Source of the DNA: Hyphomicrobium sp.
Lineage (GTDB): Bacteria > Pseudomonadota > Alphaproteobacteria > Rhizobiales > Hyphomicrobiaceae
Direction: 5' to 3'
Length of the DNA stretch: 64,000 nt
NCBI GenBank assembly: GCA_016716675.1
Contig: JADJVG010000009.1
Location: 124,001 to 188,000 of the forward strand
Shown: positions 46,083 through 55,289 of the stretch, piece after piece
Layout: each line of letters starts with the position of its first letter
Position numbering within the stretch: position 1 is the first letter of the stretch
Position numbers and translations under genes: made by a program
Notes under the pieces: generated by a model
The model's database searches: none
Seen by the model: the letters and a program-made list of their open reading frames with translations, nothing else
Told to the model about the DNA's origin: nothing

Positions 46083-46856
46083 TCACCGTCCAAGCAGTCT
46101 GCGGAAAAAGCCGCCAAAGCCGCTGCCCTTGCGCGCGGCTTCGCCGGTCATATCAACGCCGATCATCAGCGCCGCCGTGATTGCGTCTCCGGCTTCGCTG
46201 ACAGCGAGAACGATGCCGCCGCCGTCGTGCTCGCCGGCGCGGAAAATGCCGTCGCTTGCGTTCGTCGTGTCGGCGACGGGCCGCGCCGAATATGGCTTAC
46301 GTTCAGCGTAAATCTGCGCGCTGATTTCATCTGGAAAATAGATCTGGCCGGTCACGAGCGTCGTCTTGTCCAAGAACGCCTTGACGTGAATGTGCGGCGT
46401 GCGGCCGGGATACCATCCCGGATAGATCGTGCGGAACTGCACAAAGCCGTCTGCGTCCGTCATCTGCGTGCCGCGCAGATAGGTCTGCCCCTTGGTCGAG
46501 ACATCGCGATTGTCGCCCTGGTTCGCATAGCCGGAATAGATGCCGCCCGCGTCGGCGTGCCAGACATCGACGCGCAGGCCGGGCATCGGCGTGCATCCCT
46601 TGGCGTCGACGATGCGAAGTTTAAGGGCGACGGGGGCGCCCTCCCGGCCTTCGGTAATGTCGGCGCGGACGCGTTCGGGATCGAAATAATACGGCCCTTC
46701 GACCGCTTGCGGCATCAGCAGACAGACGCCGACAGGATTATCTGCCGCAGCAGGTGCGGCCGCGTCGGCAATGGCCGGCGGCGCAATCAGGCCGCTGCCC
46801 GCAGCGCTGACAGAGAGTGCGCGGAGCGCCTGACGCCGCGATAGATATGTTTGCAT
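46083..46856 (-). CDS. Exported intradiol ring-cleavage dioxygenase-like protein
   Basis: 257-residue protein with the beta-sandwich of Fe(III) catechol/protocatechuate dioxygenases. Probable iron ligands are Tyr107 (GIYSGY), Tyr149 (GWYPGRTP), His155 and His157 (PHIHVKA). The N-terminus has SRRQALRAL followed by a hydrophobic stretch to Ala-rich 38, a twin-arginine type signal, so the enzyme probably works in the periplasm. Exported intradiol dioxygenase-like proteins are known but their substrates are rarely proven. ATG 46856 excludes an upstream frame overlapping the next gene. Confidence 0.85.
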   Translation of the reverse strand: MQTYLSRRQALRALSVSAAGSGLIAPPAIADAAAPAAADNPVGVCLLMPQAVEGPYYFDPERVRADITEGREGAPVALKLRIVDAKGCTPMPGLRVDVWHADAGGIYSGYANQGDNRDVSTKGQTYLRGTQMTDADGFVQFRTIYPGWYPGRTPHIHVKAFLDKTTLVTGQIYFPDEISAQIYAERKPYSARPVADTTNASDGIFRAGEHDGGGIVLAVSEAGDAITAALMIGVDMTGEAARKGSGFGGFFRRLLGR

Positions 46857-46920
46857 AATTCCCCCATTCACCCGGTGACCTCGCTCAAGAACGCAATTCG
46901 CGAGAATTTCCGTCGCGGGG

Positions 46921-47769
46921 TTAGCGTCTGGCCTTGTCAGCGTTGACGGCGTGGTCCAGCCCGATTGCCGTCTCCAGGCCCCGCGCGCCGACGAAGTTGG
47001 TGTCGTAGACGTCCGCGCCGGTGAAATCCGCGCCGCTGACATCGGCGCCGGTGAAGTCGGCTTTGGTCAAATCCGCATTGTTGAATTTGGCGCCGCGCAC
47101 GTCGGCGCCGGTGAAGCGCGAGAATGTCAGGAAAGCGCGGGTCATGTCGGCGTTGGTCATGCGCGCGCCGGAGAAATCGCAACTGCGCAGAATGTTACTC
47201 GGCTGCGTCGTCAGCGTGCCTTTGCCGGGTCGCGCTTCAAGCGGGCTGAAGTTGGCATCCGTCAAATCGGCACCGCGAAAATCCGCGCCCGACAGATCGG
47301 CCTGCACGCTGATGCGCGTAAGGTTGGCGCCGGAGAATTTCGGAGCGTCGCTTAGCGTCGATTTTTCGTCGGCATAGATGGTCGGCCTGTAGATCGTCGC
47401 GCCCGTCAGGTTGGCGCCGGAAAGATTGGCACGGATCAGCACCGAGCGGTCGAGCCGCGTGCCGGTCAGGTCGGCGCCGGACAGGTTCGCGGCAGTAAAA
47501 TCGGTGCCGTAGAAATCGGACCGCGCCAGCAGCGCGCCTTTGAAATCGAGATTGGAAAGATCGAGATAGGTTAGATCGTGTCCAGCGAAGTTCGCGCGCT
47601 CGCCGGGCGGCGTGTTGAACAGGGTCGTGGTGATTTGGAAGGCGGTGAAATCAGCGTCGGGCGCCACCGGACCGAGATCGACGGCACGCGCCTGCCCGGC
47701 ACCCGCTGCCGCGAACCCTGCAGCGATCAGCCAGATCCTGCAACGCTTAATCCTACCACGTAACGTCAT
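46921..47769 (-). CDS. Exported pentapeptide-repeat protein
   Basis: 282 residues. A signal peptide ends at GQARA (about residue 29), followed by more than twenty A(D/N)LXX pentapeptides (ADLTGTRL, ANLSGANL, ADFRGADL, ADVSGADF) forming a right-handed quadrilateral beta-helix. The function cannot be read from such repeats; related proteins act as DNA mimics or structural surface proteins, and export favours a structural role. The start at 47769 gives the signal. It is encoded 64 bases upstream of the dioxygenase, so the two are probably cotranscribed. Confidence 0.88.
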   Translation of the reverse strand: MTLRGRIKRCRIWLIAAGFAAAGAGQARAVDLGPVAPDADFTAFQITTTLFNTPPGERANFAGHDLTYLDLSNLDFKGALLARSDFYGTDFTAANLSGADLTGTRLDRSVLIRANLSGANLTGATIYRPTIYADEKSTLSDAPKFSGANLTRISVQADLSGADFRGADLTDANFSPLEARPGKGTLTTQPSNILRSCDFSGARMTNADMTRAFLTFSRFTGADVRGAKFNNADLTKADFTGADVSGADFTGADVYDTNFVGARGLETAIGLDHAVNADKARR

Positions 47770-47948
47770 GCCGTTTTGCTCGTTCCCCGGGCGTCGCCGC
47801 CTAGTGTCAGATCCTCGCCCCCCAGGTTCATCGCGGCCATGATGCCAGAGCCAGCAGGGGCGGGGATAACTTTCAGAAAACAATCTACACGACTTTGTTT
47901 ACGGAGCAGCACCGCTGAAAAAGCACATCAGTTCAGCGTGATCGTCGT

Positions 47949-48719
47949 TCACGCCGTCTTCAGTCGTTGCGCTGCGTTGACGAGGCGCGTCAAGGTCAGC
48001 AGCGTCGAGCGGTCCAAGCGGCCATCGACGCGGCGCGGGCGGAAATGCAATTGGAAGGCGCGCAGCACCTTGCTGGTCGCCGCGTCGAGCGTTCCCGTTG
48101 CGGCAATCTCGTAGCCATACGCGGCAAGCATCTCCTGCGCAGATTGAACCGTCTCGCCTGTGGCGCCGGTGCCGAGGCCCGCGTCTTCGGGTTTGACGGG
48201 TGACGCGCGCACCCATTCGCCGAGGCCGTGATGGGCAAGTTCCGCCCATTTGAACTTTTCCCCGGGATCGACCTTGCGCGCGGGCGCGACGTCGGAATGA
48301 GCGAGCACGCCATCGGAGCGCATAGCATTGCGCGCCACGATATCCTTGCCGAGCGTAATCACGGCCGCCATTTGCCGGGGCGGAAACGCAGGGTAGCCAT
48401 GTTCATGGCCCGGGTTCTGAATTTCGATGCCGATCGAGTGCGAGTTGATATCGCGTTCGCCACGCCAAAAAGAAACGCCGGCGTGCCAGGCGCGCAGCCG
48501 CTCCGGCACCATCTGCGTGATAGTTCCGGCTTCGTCGATGACATAGTGGCACGAGACGCGGCTTTCCTCGCGCGCCAGCCAGTCGATGGCTTTCGCCGCC
48601 GACGACATGCCGGTGTAATGCAGAATAAGCAACGAAGGCCGCTTGACGCCGTGGCGCGGCTCGACGTTGGCGGCGGCGTGGACGTTGGCTGCGAGTTTGC
48701 TATCGGCTGTGAAGGTCAC
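47949..48719 (-). CDS. N-acetylmuramoyl-L-alanine amidase (AmpD/AmiD type)
   Basis: 256 residues: amidase_2 domain (about 20-165) plus a C-terminal peptidoglycan-binding_1 domain (about 185-240). Zinc ligands are His in LILHYTGM, His in AWHAGVSFW context and the AHSDVAPARKVDPGEKF block. It cleaves muramoyl-peptide bonds, so it fits the muropeptide recycling seen elsewhere here (AmgK, MurU). No strong signal peptide is seen. It overlaps djlA by 4 bases. Confidence 0.92.
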   Translation of the reverse strand: MTFTADSKLAANVHAAANVEPRHGVKRPSLLILHYTGMSSAAKAIDWLAREESRVSCHYVIDEAGTITQMVPERLRAWHAGVSFWRGERDINSHSIGIEIQNPGHEHGYPAFPPRQMAAVITLGKDIVARNAMRSDGVLAHSDVAPARKVDPGEKFKWAELAHHGLGEWVRASPVKPEDAGLGTGATGETVQSAQEMLAAYGYEIAATGTLDAATSKVLRAFQLHFRPRRVDGRLDRSTLLTLTRLVNAAQRLKTA

Positions 48720-49441
48720 GCGCCCTTCTCCAGCACTTGCGCCGCGCGCTTGCCGCGTTCCAGCTGGATAGCTTCGTAAGCGGCGGTGACCGCCGCGAGG
48801 CGGCGCTCGGCCGCGATCAGAAATTCCGGTGGCACGCCTTTCGAGAGAAGCGCATCCGGGTGGTGCCGTTTAACGAGTTCGCGGTAACGCAGTTTGATTT
48901 CCGCGTCTGTCGCGTCGGACGCGAGCCCAAGCGTTTCATATGGCCCATCGGGGTCGCGCACATAAGCGCGGCGCATGGATTGGTATTCCGTCGCCGTCAA
49001 TCCGAAGATGCGCGCGACCTCCGCTAGAAAATCGTTCTCCGCCGGATGCAGCACGCCATCGGCGCAGGCGACGTGAAATAGGCATTCCAGCACGGACGTT
49101 TTGAGTTCCGGCTCGTCCGCGAGGTGGCTGGCGATCTGGCGGGCGTAAGTCTCATATCCGGCGACGTCCTGGCTCGCCAACTGGAACAACCTGTGCACGT
49201 TGTCGTGTTCGTCGTCCGGCACAACATACACCTCGTCGAAGGCTTCTGCTTCGATGTCGGACGCAACGCCATCGGCCTTGCTCATCTTGGCGGCCAGCGT
49301 GATCACGGCAATGGTGAAGGCAACGCGTGATTGTGCGGGCGTGCGCTCGATGCCGAGAACGCCCCAGAGCTGATCCAAGGTATTGCGTAACGCGCCGCCC
49401 TTGGCGATACCGAGAGCGCTTTTGAGGACTTGCCAGGGCAT
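48716..49441 (-). CDS. djlA: DjlA-like TerB/DnaJ-domain protein
   Basis: 241 residues: N-terminal TerB-like helical domain (TIAVITLAAKMSKADGV, FHVACADGVLHPAENDFL) and a C-terminal J-domain with RHHPDALLSKG holding HPD. It matches the short DjlA-type co-chaperones of Alphaproteobacteria, without the long anchor of E. coli DjlA. The partner is DnaK. It is cotranscribed with the amidase through a 4-base overlap. Confidence 0.9.
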   Translation of the reverse strand: MPWQVLKSALGIAKGGALRNTLDQLWGVLGIERTPAQSRVAFTIAVITLAAKMSKADGVASDIEAEAFDEVYVVPDDEHDNVHRLFQLASQDVAGYETYARQIASHLADEPELKTSVLECLFHVACADGVLHPAENDFLAEVARIFGLTATEYQSMRRAYVRDPDGPYETLGLASDATDAEIKLRYRELVKRHHPDALLSKGVPPEFLIAAERRLAAVTAAYEAIQLERGKRAAQVLEKGA

Positions 49442-49549
49442 TGAAATTCTAATCTGCTCCGAGTGGCCGGTGATTTGCTGGTCATACCTTATTCCACGAG
49501 CAATCGAATTTCCCCTAAAATTCCGGAAAGCAACGAGAGTTTCCCCGTA

Positions 49550-52500
49550 ATGGCCGCCGCAACGTTGACATCACAGCCGTTTGTTGAAGGCGGCGGTACA
49601 TGGCAGTTCTGGATCGATCGCGGTGGCACGTTTACCGACATCGTGGCGCGACGGCCAGATGGCAGCCTCGACGTTCTAAAACTCCTTTCCGAAAATCCGT
49701 CGGCCTATGACGATGCCGCCGTCGCCGGCATTCGCCAATGTCTGGGATTGGCGGCCGGTCAGGCTATCCCGGCCAGCGTTATCGGCGCGGTGCGCATGGG
49801 CACCACCGTTGCAACAAATGCCCTGCTGGAGCGCAAGGGTGATGCGACCGTGCTGGTCATCACCGCCGGATTTGAAGACCAACTCGAAATCGGCACGCAG
49901 GCCCGACCTGATATTTTTGCGCGCCGGGTGATCAAGCCGAAGCCGCTCTACGCCGACGTGATCGGCACGATCGAACGCATCCGTGCCGACGGCGCAATCG
50001 AGCGCCCTCTGGATGCACAACGCCTCGCGGATGATTTGCGGCGGGCGTATGAACACGGGTCTCGCAGCGTCGCCATCGTGCTGATGCATGGCTATGCCTA
50101 TCCGGCCCATGAACAGCTGGCCGCGCAGATTGCGCGCGACTGCGGCTTCACCAACATTTCCGTCAGCCACGACATCGCGCCGTTGATCCGCATCGTGCCC
50201 CGCGGCGATACGACGGTGGCTGATGCCTATTTGACGCCTGCCTTGCAGCGGTATGTCGATAAGGTGTGTAACGCGCTTGGCGGCGAGACCGGGCAGGCAT
50301 CGCCGAATGTCTTCTTCATGGCGTCGTCGGGCGGGTTGAAATCCGCCGCCCATTTTCGCGGACGCGACGCCATTCTGTCAGGTCCGGCTGGCGGCGTCGT
50401 CGCGCTGGCGGGCACGGCGGAAGCCGCAGGTTTCCGTAAGGTCATAGGTTTCGACATGGGCGGCACCTCAACGGATGTCGCGCATTACGCCGGCAGCTTC
50501 GAGCGCACCTATGAAGCCAGCATCGCCGGCGTGCGTCTCGCTGTGGCGATGTTGAACATTCATACGGTTGCAGCAGGCGGCGGATCGATCCTCACCTATG
50601 ACGGCGCGCGCATGCACGCCGGACCGCAAAGCGCCGGATCGAACCCCGGCCCAGCCTGCTACCGCCGTGGCGGACCGTTGACCGTCACCGACGCTAACGT
50701 GATGACCGGCAAACTGCGGCCTGAATATTTCCCCCATATTTTTGGCGAAAATCATGACGCCCCGATCGATACCGCCGTCGTGCGCCAAAAGTTTGAAGCG
50801 ATCGCGGCGGCGATCGGCGACCGCCGCAGCGCCGAAGAGGTGGCGGATGGCTTCATCCGCATCGCGGTCGAGAACATGGCCAATGCCATCAAGAAAATCT
50901 CGGTCGAACGCGGCTACGATGTGACGGAGTACGCGCTCAATTGTTTCGGTGCGGCGGGTGGTCAGCACGCCTGCCTAATTGCCGATACGCTCGGTATGGA
51001 AACGGTGATGATTCATCCGATGTCGGGCGTCTTGTCGGCCTACGGCATGGGGCTCGCGGCGTTGCGCGCCGGGCGCGTGCGCTCGGTCGAGGTGGTGCTG
51101 TCGGAAGCCGCGCTCGCTGATTGCCAACGGCTGGCGCACGACATGACCCGCGAGGCTGGGGCTGAACTCATCAGCCAGGGCGCGCATGCTGAGACGTTAT
51201 CGACGGCGGTGCACCTGCATTTGCGCTATGCGGGATCGGATACGGCACTGCCGGTCGCGTTGGCCTCGTGCGCTGAGATGCGTAACGCATTTGCCACCCT
51301 GCATCGCCAGCGCTTTGGCTTCACGTCGCCGGACAAAGACATCGTCATAGCTATGCTCGATGTCGAAGCGGTGAGCGCCAGCGATGCCGTCAGACAAGCA
51401 CCCGAGACAGCGGAAACTGCCAATAAAACCGCAAAGTCCACAGCGCAAACGCGCTTTTTTTCGCGCGGCGTCTGGCATGATGCGGCGATCTATCTGCGCG
51501 ACGCCCTGCTCCCCGGCGTAACCCTCGCAGGCCCAGCCCTGGTGATCGAGCGGCATCAAACCGTTGTCGTTGAAGACGGCTGGACGCTGACGGTCAGTCG
51601 GTTGAACGATCTGCTGTTGAAGCGTGCAGCGCCGCGCCATCGCGAAGCCGTCAGCGCGGCAGCTGATCCGGTCCTGCTCGAAGTCTTCAATAATCTCTTC
51701 ATGGCCATTGCCGAGCAGATGGGCGAAGCGCTGCGCGCCACCGCGCAATCGGTGAACATCAAGGAGCGGCTGGATTTCAGTTGCGCGATTTTCGATTCCG
51801 GCGGCGCGCTGGTGGCCAATGCTCCGCATCTGCCGGTGCACCTCGGCTCCATGGATCGCTCGGTTGAAAGCGTGATGCGCGCCTTCGCCGGCAACATGCG
51901 CGCGGGCGACGTGTTCATGCTCAACGCACCCTATAACGGCGGCACGCATCTGCCCGACATTACGGTGGTGACGCCAGTGTTCGACGCGGATGGCCGCGAG
52001 GTGCGCTTTTACGTGGCGAGCCGCGGCCATCACGAAGACGTCGGAGGCCTGACGCCGGGATCGATGACGCCGCGCGCCACCACTATCGAACAGGAAGGCG
52101 TGCTGATTGAGCCGATGCGCATCGTGCGCGACGGTGCGTTTCTCGAGTCGGCTGTTCGCGAAGTTCTAATGAGCGCGACCTATCCGGCGCGCCGGCCGGA
52201 CAAGAACATCGCCGATCTGAAGGCACAGGTTGCCGCCAATGCATGTGGCGTGGCGGAAGTCACCAAAATGATCGCGCAATTCTCTTGGCCCGTGGTCGAT
52301 GCCTACATGGGCCACGTCAAAGACAACGCCGAGGAACATGTGCGCCGTTTGATTGCCCGGCTCTCGGATGGCGCGTTCCGCATCGAGACCGATCAGGGCA
52401 CATGCATCGCCGTCAAAATCTCGGTCGATCGCGCCACGCGCTCGGCAACGATTGATTTCACCGGCACCAGCCCGATGCAGCCGAACAATTTCAACGCGCC

Positions 52501-53209
52501 AGAGCCGGTGACGCGCGCCGCCGTCTTGTACGTGTTCCGCGTGATGGTCGATGAGGCGATCCCGATGAACGCCGGTTGTCTGCGGCCGCTGACCATCATC
52601 ATTCCGGAAGGGTCGATGTTGTCGCCGCGTTATCCAGCGGCGGTCGTCGCCGGCAACACCGAGACCAGCCAGATCGTCACCAATGCACTGTTCGCGGCGC
52701 TCGGCGCGCTGGCGCCCGCGCAAGGCACCATGAACAATCTGACGTTCGGAAATGATAGCGTGCAGTATTATGAAACCATCTGTTCGGGCGCTCCCGCCGG
52801 CGTCGATGCGCAAGGCAACGGCTTCGGTGGCGCCGCCGCCGTCCATGTCCACATGACCAATACGCGGCTGACCGATCCGGAAATTCTGGAGGCGCGCTAT
52901 CCGGTGGTGCTGGAAGAATTTTCGATAAGGCGTGGGTCCGGTGGAAAAGGCAAATGGCCGAGCGGCGATGGTATTCTTCGGGTCATCCGCTTTCTTGAGC
53001 CGATGGATGCCGCGATTTTATCGGGGTTCCGCAGCGTCGCCCCACTTGGGTTGAACGGCGGTGAGATGGGCGAAGCCGGGCGCAACAGCGTGCGGCGGGC
53101 GTCAGGTTGTTCGGAAAAAATAGCCAGGTGCGCCGAGATGAAACTGCAAAGCGGCGACGCGATCATCATCGAAACGCCAACGGGCGGCGGCTACGGCGAA
53201 CGCTCGTAA
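49550..53209 (+). CDS. Fused hydantoinase A/B (5-oxoprolinase family)
   Basis: 1219 residues in one chain: HyuA half (about 1-700) with the actin-like ATPase start WIDRGGTFTDIVA and the GFDMGGTSTDVAHY block, and HyuB half (about 700-1219) with LFMAIAEQMGEALRATAQSVNIKERLDFSCAIFD. Fused forms are typical of 5-oxoprolinase (OPLAH), which opens 5-oxoproline with ATP; N-methylhydantoinase and acetophenone carboxylase have split subunits, so 5-oxoprolinase is the best single guess. I start at ATG 49550; a GTG at 49463 would add 29 unlikely residues. It is divergent from djlA. Confidence 0.9.
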   Translation: MAAATLTSQPFVEGGGTWQFWIDRGGTFTDIVARRPDGSLDVLKLLSENPSAYDDAAVAGIRQCLGLAAGQAIPASVIGAVRMGTTVATNALLERKGDATVLVITAGFEDQLEIGTQARPDIFARRVIKPKPLYADVIGTIERIRADGAIERPLDAQRLADDLRRAYEHGSRSVAIVLMHGYAYPAHEQLAAQIARDCGFTNISVSHDIAPLIRIVPRGDTTVADAYLTPALQRYVDKVCNALGGETGQASPNVFFMASSGGLKSAAHFRGRDAILSGPAGGVVALAGTAEAAGFRKVIGFDMGGTSTDVAHYAGSFERTYEASIAGVRLAVAMLNIHTVAAGGGSILTYDGARMHAGPQSAGSNPGPACYRRGGPLTVTDANVMTGKLRPEYFPHIFGENHDAPIDTAVVRQKFEAIAAAIGDRRSAEEVADGFIRIAVENMANAIKKISVERGYDVTEYALNCFGAAGGQHACLIADTLGMETVMIHPMSGVLSAYGMGLAALRAGRVRSVEVVLSEAALADCQRLAHDMTREAGAELISQGAHAETLSTAVHLHLRYAGSDTALPVALASCAEMRNAFATLHRQRFGFTSPDKDIVIAMLDVEAVSASDAVRQAPETAETANKTAKSTAQTRFFSRGVWHDAAIYLRDALLPGVTLAGPALVIERHQTVVVEDGWTLTVSRLNDLLLKRAAPRHREAVSAAADPVLLEVFNNLFMAIAEQMGEALRATAQSVNIKERLDFSCAIFDSGGALVANAPHLPVHLGSMDRSVESVMRAFAGNMRAGDVFMLNAPYNGGTHLPDITVVTPVFDADGREVRFYVASRGHHEDVGGLTPGSMTPRATTIEQEGVLIEPMRIVRDGAFLESAVREVLMSATYPARRPDKNIADLKAQVAANACGVAEVTKMIAQFSWPVVDAYMGHVKDNAEEHVRRLIARLSDGAFRIETDQGTCIAVKISVDRATRSATIDFTGTSPMQPNNFNAPEPVTRAAVLYVFRVMVDEAIPMNAGCLRPLTIIIPEGSMLSPRYPAAVVAGNTETSQIVTNALFAALGALAPAQGTMNNLTFGNDSVQYYETICSGAPAGVDAQGNGFGGAAAVHVHMTNTRLTDPEILEARYPVVLEEFSIRRGSGGKGKWPSGDGILRVIRFLEPMDAAILSGFRSVAPLGLNGGEMGEAGRNSVRRASGCSEKIARCAEMKLQSGDAIIIETPTGGGYGERS

Positions 53210-53235
53210 ACCAAACCACCGCCCGGAACGAAACG

Positions 53236-53649
53236 TCAGGGGGAAGACGCTTCATTTGCCGGTTTTCTACGCCGTTCCTCAAGAAAAGCGTCAAATTCCG
53301 ACCGATCCTTCGCGTGACGCAACTCGTCCAAATAGCTGCGGAGTTCGGCAGCTTCCTGTTCGAGCTTTGAGAGCGTTGCGCTCCGGTAGGCGTCAAACGC
53401 GCTGTTGCCGGATGAGTTCCGCGCGTTTCGAGATGTTGAATACATGTGGCTCGCATCGCCGCGCATGTGCGCACCGCGAGCACATTGCAAGCCGCGCATC
53501 CGTGCCCTCAATTTTACGCCCGCGCGCACGAGGCTGGCGGGCATGCCCTTGCGGGAACCAAGGTAAGCACCGGCGGCAAGCGCCAGCGCCGACGACAGCA
53601 GGATCGGCAGAACCGGCAGGTGCGGCGGGCCGAACATGTGAAACGGCAT
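53236..53649 (-). CDS. DUF2852-like short membrane protein
   Basis: 137 residues: one hydrophobic segment near 8-30, then a soluble coiled tail. The last 45 residues (AFDAYRSATLSKLEQEAAELR...KDRSEFDAFLEERR) match the neighbouring 53737 gene almost base for base, so the two are tandem paralogues. GAGGAG precedes ATG 53649. Function unknown. Confidence 0.8.
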   Translation of the reverse strand: MPFHMFGPPHLPVLPILLSSALALAAGAYLGSRKGMPASLVRAGVKLRARMRGLQCARGAHMRGDASHMYSTSRNARNSSGNSAFDAYRSATLSKLEQEAAELRSYLDELRHAKDRSEFDAFLEERRRKPANEASSP

Positions 53650-53736
53650 GATGCAACTCCTCAACGTCCGTGACGGCGCCAACAAGCGTCGAGGCGGCTC
53701 TGCGCCGCCTCTGCGTAGCTGTTGTGGTGAAGAACG

Positions 53737-54186
53737 TTAGACCTGCGGCTGATCCGTCGCGGGCGTTGCGCCCGGCGGCGTTTGCGGGCGTTCACGGCGT
53801 TCCGACATAAAGGCGTCGAACTCAGATTTGTCCTTCGCCTGGCGCAGCCGCGCGAGGAACTCGCGGAACTCGCGCTCTTCCTGTTCGAGGCGTTTCAGCG
53901 TCGCGTCGCGATAGTCGTCGAAGGCGCGATTGCCGCTGGAATAGGACCCCGAGAAGCCCTTCACTTCGTCTTCGACGCGCGAGCGCGCCTTCTCAAACTT
54001 ATCCGCAAACCGGCTCTGCCAGCGGCTGGGAGAATTGTTGCTCCGCCCACACGTCATGCGTCCACTCCATATCAAATAGCCAAGCACTGCGAGGCCAATC
54101 GGCCAGAACAGGATGAAGCCTGCGATCATCACGGCAATCCACGCGGGGCGGCCATAATCGTCCAGCTTCGCAACCATCTCAGACAT
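53737..54186 (-). CDS. DUF2852 domain membrane protein
   Basis: 149 residues with two hydrophobic helices near the N-terminus (about 15-40, AWIAVMIAGFILFWPIGLAVLGYLIW) and a long amphipathic, Glu/Arg-rich C-terminal helix ending KDKSEFDAFMSERR. ATG 54186 has GAGGG upstream and is 20 bases from a perfect palindrome that would cover the promoter. The family has unknown function, but it is commonly TetR-regulated in this group as I recall. Confidence 0.85.
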   Translation of the reverse strand: MSEMVAKLDDYGRPAWIAVMIAGFILFWPIGLAVLGYLIWSGRMTCGRSNNSPSRWQSRFADKFEKARSRVEDEVKGFSGSYSSGNRAFDDYRDATLKRLEQEEREFREFLARLRQAKDKSEFDAFMSERRERPQTPPGATPATDQPQV

Positions 54187-54206
54187 CGACACCCTCACTC
54201 CAGTAG

Positions 54207-54231
54207 ATGTGAATGTTCATAACATTCACAT
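54207..54231. promoter_or_regulatory. Perfect 25-bp operator-like palindrome
   Basis: Two 11-base arms (ATGTGAATGTT and its complement) around a 3-base spacer. It is 20 bases upstream of the DUF2852 start, where a repressor would block transcription. A TetR-family gene, broken by a stop codon, lies about 1.1 kb away and is the obvious candidate regulator. Confidence 0.75.
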
Positions 54232-54240
54232 AGGTAGGAC

Positions 54241-54291
54241 GGGGCGGGCTGGGGTGCAAGGGGCGGATGGGGGAAATTTTGGGGGGAGGGG
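54241..54291 (+). other. G-run cluster, possible G-quadruplex region
   Basis: Eight runs of three or more G within 51 bases, beginning GGGGCGGGCTGGGG, then GGGG, GGGGG, GGGGGG and GGGG. Four runs within 24 bases (54241-54264) satisfy the usual quadruplex pattern G3+N1-7. The position is between the palindrome and the broken membrane gene. Confidence 0.6.
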
Positions 54292-54364
54292 CAACAAGCT
54301 TCGGGGCGAGCGAAAGCTAAGGGTGCCGAGAAAAGGTTTCTCGGTGTTAGTTTTTTAGATAGCG

Positions 54365-55161
54365 CTAGTTAGCGTCATTGCCCCCGTGACAGGTGAGCAG
54401 CCGTTTTTCGATACTCGCGTAACTTTCGCGGTCGTATTTGACGCGAAAGTTCGTGAAATGAGACACCCCGAACACGTCGTCATAACAAACAAAGCCAAAG
54501 ATATAAGCAGCTGCCTGCTTGTTCTGAATTTGCCTATGCCGTACCTCGCCTAGAACGCTCAAAAGCTTGGCCGTGACTTGCAAGCCCGGCCCAACAGTAC
54601 CGTACTTTTGCCAGTGGCATTTGGGGTCCCGGGCCGGCATCCCGCTCCTGTGTAATTGCATCAACAATAATTACTACATTTTGTGCTGGCGTTTGGCCGC
54701 AATTTTGAAAGACGAGTTGCCAAGTATAGCTGTGGGAGTGTTCTTGAACGGCGTTGCCTTCGACATAACTCATGTAAGCACGAAGCTGTTGGGAGGCAGT
54801 GTTCTTTGCAATTTCAATGTTTCTCTCGGCAACGTTCACAGCGGCACGGTTAGCTTGGAGAGTTTGAGCTACGAACACAATACCGATGACCGTGACGATG
54901 GAGCCGAAACATGTGCGCAGCCCTCCATCGCGGGGGGGGGCGGCGCCATTCTTCGCGATAGGCCTTCGGGTCATTTTGCTGGGGCAATGTACCAGAGTCG
55001 ATTGGGGCATCGGTCTTACTGGCATTATATTGAGAGGAGGCGGCGCTGTAGGCTCGTTCAGCTTGCTGATGCTGATTGAATAGTGCCAGCGCTACGAGCG
55101 CTAAGACGACAATCCCAATCACACCAATCGGAGTGTATTGCATCCAATAGCTTCGAGGCAT
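54365..55161 (-). pseudogene. Membrane protein broken by two frameshifts
   Basis: Three overlapping minus-strand frames join into one plausible protein of about 265 residues. Part 1 (55161 to about 54940): MPRSYWMQ..., a helix at 12-30, ending EEWRR. Part 2 (to about 54635): a second helix at VTVIGIVFVAQTL, then ANRAAVNVAERNIEIAKNTASQQLRAYMSYVEG and WQLVFQNCGQTPAQNV, a pattern common in hypothetical two-helix proteins. Part 3: HWQKYGTVGPGLQV to the stop. The first break is at a run of nine C/G (54932-54940), the second near 54630-54640. Decay, sequencing error or phase variation are all possible. Function unknown. Confidence 0.65.
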
Positions 55162-55289
55162 GAGAACATAAGCACCGATGTGAATTTCCCTGCCGCGAGC
55201 TTATTGCCGATAATCAGTCATGTCGCTTTCCAGAGGCCGGCAATCCGCCGCTTATAAACACCCTGGTCGCGGACTACGTAGTTCCACCC

